From NCBI GenBank assembly GCA_016795255.1, contig JAEUIB010000839.1, forward strand, positions 1 through 7,352: a stretch of DNA of 7,352 nt. Reading direction: 5' to 3'. Positions 5,799-7,352 of this stretch are shown in pieces. Source of the stretch: Planctomycetota bacterium (GTDB taxonomy: Bacteria; Planctomycetota; B15-G4; JADJEK01). The notes under the pieces were generated by a model, which searched no databases, was not told the DNA's origin, and worked only from the letters and a program-made list of their open reading frames with translations. The position numbers and the translations under genes were made by a program. Numbering within the stretch: the stretch's first letter is position 1; every line of letters starts with the position of its first letter.

Positions 5799-6326
5799 GT
5801 GGCGATCACTCTCAACGAACTCATGAAGCTGCGCGAAGACAAGCAGACGTTCGCTCGCATCGAGCAACTCATCGAGCAGCGCGCCAAGGCGAACAAGGCC
5901 ATCGAAGCGGCTCGGCTCGACCTCGCGGGCGCCGAAAAGGAACTGGCGGCTCTCGGCATCGCGGTCGACGGCTCGCCGGTCAAGCTCACGAAGAGCGGCG
6001 TCCCGGCGATGAAGCGCGGTCCGAAGCCCGGCGCGAAGCGCGGCCGCAAGCCCGGTCGCCCGGCCGGCAGCGGCGCCGCGCGCGCGTCCAGCGGTGGCGC
6101 CGGTGGACGCATGTCCGCCGACGACTATCAGAAGGCGCTCGACGACATCGGTCAGGAGATGAACAAGGCCGACGTCGCCGACATCAAGGGTCCCGACATC
6201 GTGTCCGCGATGGCGCGCCGGGGCTTCAAGTCGAAGCAGGTCGTCATGATCCAGCTGCGCAAGAACAAGAGCTGGAAGATGACCGGCGTGAAGCGCGCCG
6301 CGCGATATCACTACAAGGGGAAGTGA
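5799..6326 (+). CDS. Unrecognised small basic protein: coiled coil, AT-hook-like linker, C-terminal domain
   Basis: This 175-residue protein matches no named family I recognise. Three parts can be seen. Residues 3-52 (LNELMKLREDKQTFARIEQ onward to KELAALG) look like an uninterrupted amphipathic helix, probably a dimerising coiled coil. Residues 60-104 are a flexible, strongly basic linker with a tandem eight-residue repeat, KRGPKPGA then KRGRKPGR (72-87), running into GRPAGS; the R-G-R-K-P-G-R-P stretch resembles an AT hook or the lysine-rich tails of bacterial histone-like proteins. Residues 105-175 form a compact domain (DDYQKALDDIGQEM, IKGPDIVSAMARRGF, VVMIQLRKN, then WKMTG and YHYKGK) whose helix-helix-helix-wing order could be a winged helix. 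No signal peptide or membrane segment is visible, so it is cytoplasmic. I infer a nucleoid-associated or DNA-bridging role. It is transcribed divergently from the pseudopilin gene, and a huge inverted repeat begins at its stop codon. Confidence 0.85.
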   Translation: MAITLNELMKLREDKQTFARIEQLIEQRAKANKAIEAARLDLAGAEKELAALGIAVDGSPVKLTKSGVPAMKRGPKPGAKRGRKPGRPAGSGAARASSGGAGGRMSADDYQKALDDIGQEMNKADVADIKGPDIVSAMARRGFKSKQVVMIQLRKNKSWKMTGVKRAARYHYKGK

Positions 6327-6330
6327 TCGA

Positions 6331-6349
6331 GTCGATCGCATCGATCGAC
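6331..6349 (+). terminator. Perfect 8-bp hairpin just after the coiled-coil gene
   Basis: GTCGATCG (6331-6338) pairs exactly with CGATCGAC (6342-6349) around the loop CAT, starting 5 bases after the stop codon of the 5799-6326 gene. There is no T tract, so intrinsic termination is doubtful. It abuts the long helix that begins at 6350, so it may instead be a side arm of that larger structure or a protective 3'-end hairpin. Confidence 0.4.
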
Positions 6350-6455
6350 AACGAGGCCGCCGCGCTGCTGGATCGAAGTTCATGATTCCGTCATGCCGCG
6401 AGGCCGAGCGAGAAGTGCGCAGGCGAGGAGGATCGACGAGGCGACTCCACGGAGA

Positions 6456-6471
6456 GAGTCGGTGAGTCGGT
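6456..6471 (+). repeat. Tandem 8-base repeat at the tip of the long hairpin
   Basis: GAGTCGGT occurs twice in a row (6456-6463 and 6464-6471). The first copy forms the right side of the apical stem with CGACTC at 6442-6447. The second copy could replace it, allowing an alternative register with a larger loop. It may be a small slippage duplication within the inverted repeat. Confidence 0.6.
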
Positions 6472-6568
6472 CCGACGAAGCCTGCGCGGTTCGCAGCCGG
6501 CCGCAGCCACGACGGAATCGTGGACTTCGATCTGGAGGCGCGGCGGCCTCGTTCCGTTCCGAGACCGA

Positions 6569-7352
6569 TCACGCACCGAGGACGTAGCGCGTGACGTGGG
6601 TCACGTCGCGACCCGGCTCGACGATCGGCGACGGGAACGACGGCTCGTTCACGGCGTTCGGCGGGTACTGCGCTTCGAGGCAGATCCCCGCGTGCATCGC
6701 GTAGCGCTCGCCGCGCTTCCCGACGATCGAACCGTCGAGGAAGTTGCCCGTGTACACCTGCAGCGCGGGCTTGGTCGACCAGACGTCGAGACGTCGCCCG
6801 CTTTTCGGATCGAGCAAGCTCGCTGCGCGCGTCGACGGTCGCGCGGCGTCGGCCAGCAAGTAGCAATCATCGAATCCACGACCGAGCGCATCGATCGCGT
6901 CACGGATGCGCTTCGGTGTGCGCAGATCGAACGCCGTGCCGTCGACGCGTCGCCGCTCGCCGGTCGGGATCAATGCCGCATCGACCGGCAGCACGTCGGG
7001 CGCGGCGACGCTCAATGCGTGATCGAGGATCGAGCTGCCCGGTGAGCCGCCGAGACGGAAGTAGGGATGCGCCGTCAGCGCGACCGGCGTCCGCTGCGAC
7101 ACGCGGATGCTCTCGCGCAATTCGAGAACGCCGCCGACCAACGTCACGTCGAGCGTGACCTCGACGTCGCCGGGAAAGCCCTCGTCGCCCGCCGCCGAAC
7201 GCAACGTGAATCGCACGCCGGGAACGCCGCGTACGGACCGAACGGACGCGTCCCACAGGCGACGATCGAAACCGACACGCCCGCCATGCAACGTGTGGTC
7301 GCCGTCGTTCGCGTTCAATGCGTAACGAACACCGTCCAATTCGAACCGAGCG
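6569..7352 (-). CDS. galM: Aldose 1-epimerase (mutarotase), N-terminus outside window
   Basis: The frame runs from the right edge to TGA at 6569-6571, giving 260 C-terminal residues. The frame continues upstream of 7339 as ARFELDGVRY, so no start lies inside the window; by comparison with full-length family members, several dozen residues are missing. GalM interconverts alpha and beta anomers of aldoses such as galactose and glucose in the cytoplasm. Family motifs are present: NDGDHTLHGG with the substrate-binding His near 7287, TAHPYFRLGG with the catalytic-acid His near 7070, FDDCYLL, LQVYTGNFLDG, and GICLEAQYPPNAVNEPSFPSP with the catalytic-base Glu at 6674-6676. The usual D-H-x-F/Y segment reads DDCY, a mild deviation. 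The gene converges on the coiled-coil gene with the long inverted repeat between them. Any partners upstream on the minus strand lie outside the window. Confidence 0.94.
   Translation of the reverse strand, partial: ARFELDGVRYALNANDGDHTLHGGRVGFDRRLWDASVRSVRGVPGVRFTLRSAAGDEGFPGDVEVTLDVTLVGGVLELRESIRVSQRTPVALTAHPYFRLGGSPGSSILDHALSVAAPDVLPVDAALIPTGERRRVDGTAFDLRTPKRIRDAIDALGRGFDDCYLLADAARPSTRAASLLDPKSGRRLDVWSTKPALQVYTGNFLDGSIVGKRGERYAMHAGICLEAQYPPNAVNEPSFPSPIVEPGRDVTHVTRYVLGA

Larger units (their letters stand above)
6323..6572. repeat. Very long imperfect inverted repeat / candidate structured RNA
   Basis: Almost the whole convergent gap folds back on itself. The core pairs 6350-6397 with 6506-6553 in one register (pair positions sum to 12903): 16 perfect pairs first, then ATCGAAGT/ACTTCGAT, then GATTCCGTC/GACGGAATC. 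In total there are 40 Watson-Crick, 5 G.T and 3 mismatched positions out of 48. Shorter helices continue inward: 6402-6406/6498-6502, 6408-6411/6491-6494, 6417-6424/6480-6487, 6430-6437/6466-6473 and 6442-6447/6456-6461, closing on loop 6448-6455. GTGATCG (6323-6329) pairs with CGATCAC (6566-6572) at the base, so both genes' stop codons lie in the closing helix. No T tract, transposase or target duplication is seen. It may be a structured non-coding RNA or 3'-UTR element, a bidirectional terminator, or a miniature mobile element. Confidence 0.85.

Noticed and set aside
6323..6572. Insertion sequence with terminal inverted repeats
   Set aside because: There is no transposase gene, the repeat arms nearly meet at the centre rather than flanking cargo, and I find no flanking target duplication. 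A MITE remains possible only as an alternative.
6393..6587. Small plus-strand and minus-strand frames inside the long inverted repeat
   Set aside because: No ribosome site, arginine-rich translation, and the DNA is explained by self-complementarity.
4785..6866. 693-codon minus-strand frame spanning the intergenic regions and the coiled-coil gene
   Set aside because: It crosses two intergenic regions, one of them the long inverted repeat, and three real genes, and its composition is Arg/Ala-rich without motifs. It is an artefact of high GC.
7337..7339. TTG at 7339 as the start of the aldose epimerase
   Set aside because: The family pattern continues upstream as ARFELDG up to the window edge, so this codon is internal Leu and the real start is outside.

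Overview
This window looks like a piece of a planctomycete genome, or of a close relative in the PVC group. The best evidence is a tightly linked gene pair at 331-3930: a PSCyt1/PSD1-type protein (cytochrome-c-like domain, DUF1549, DUF1553) followed 3 bases later by a Tat-exported DUF1501 protein. Such pairs are strongly expanded in Planctomycetota and related phyla. The DNA is GC-rich throughout with strong third-position GC, which produces many long meaningless antisense reading frames.

Layout. (1) 1-3930, plus strand: the C-terminal end of a probable sulfatase, a 51-base gap, the PSCyt1/PSD1 protein, then the DUF1501 protein. All appear to be exported or envelope enzymes of the kind often found near polysaccharide- and sulfate-ester-degradation functions. 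(2) 3931-3972: a short convergent gap with one GC-rich hairpin. (3) 3973-5380, minus strand: a two-gene unit, a GspG-like type II pseudopilin with a GTG start, then a polyprenyl-phosphate-type family 2 glycosyltransferase 10 bases later. (4) 5381-5798: a 418-base divergent intergenic region with several perfect hairpins and palindromes. (5) 5799-6326, plus strand: a 175-residue protein with a predicted N-terminal coiled coil, a basic KRGxKPG/AT-hook-like linker and a small C-terminal domain. It is probably a nucleoid-associated or other DNA-binding protein and matches no named family I recognise. (6) 6327-6568: a 242-base convergent gap, nearly all of it a very long imperfect inverted repeat. 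(7) 6569 to the right edge, minus strand: an aldose 1-epimerase (GalM) lacking its N-terminus.

The most unusual element is in the gap at 6327-6568. Its core pairs 6350-6397 with 6506-6553 in one register, with 40 Watson-Crick pairs, 5 G.T pairs and 3 mismatches over 48 positions. Shorter helices continue inward to an 8-base loop at 6448-6455. An 8-bp side hairpin (6331-6349) abuts the outer end, and a 7-bp helix containing both neighbouring stop codons closes the base. Imperfect positions are mostly G.U pairs when read as plus-strand RNA, which hints at a structured RNA rather than only a DNA palindrome. The coiled-coil/basic-linker gene immediately upstream is the second point of interest.

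I see no tRNA, rRNA, CRISPR array, transposase or integrase in the window.
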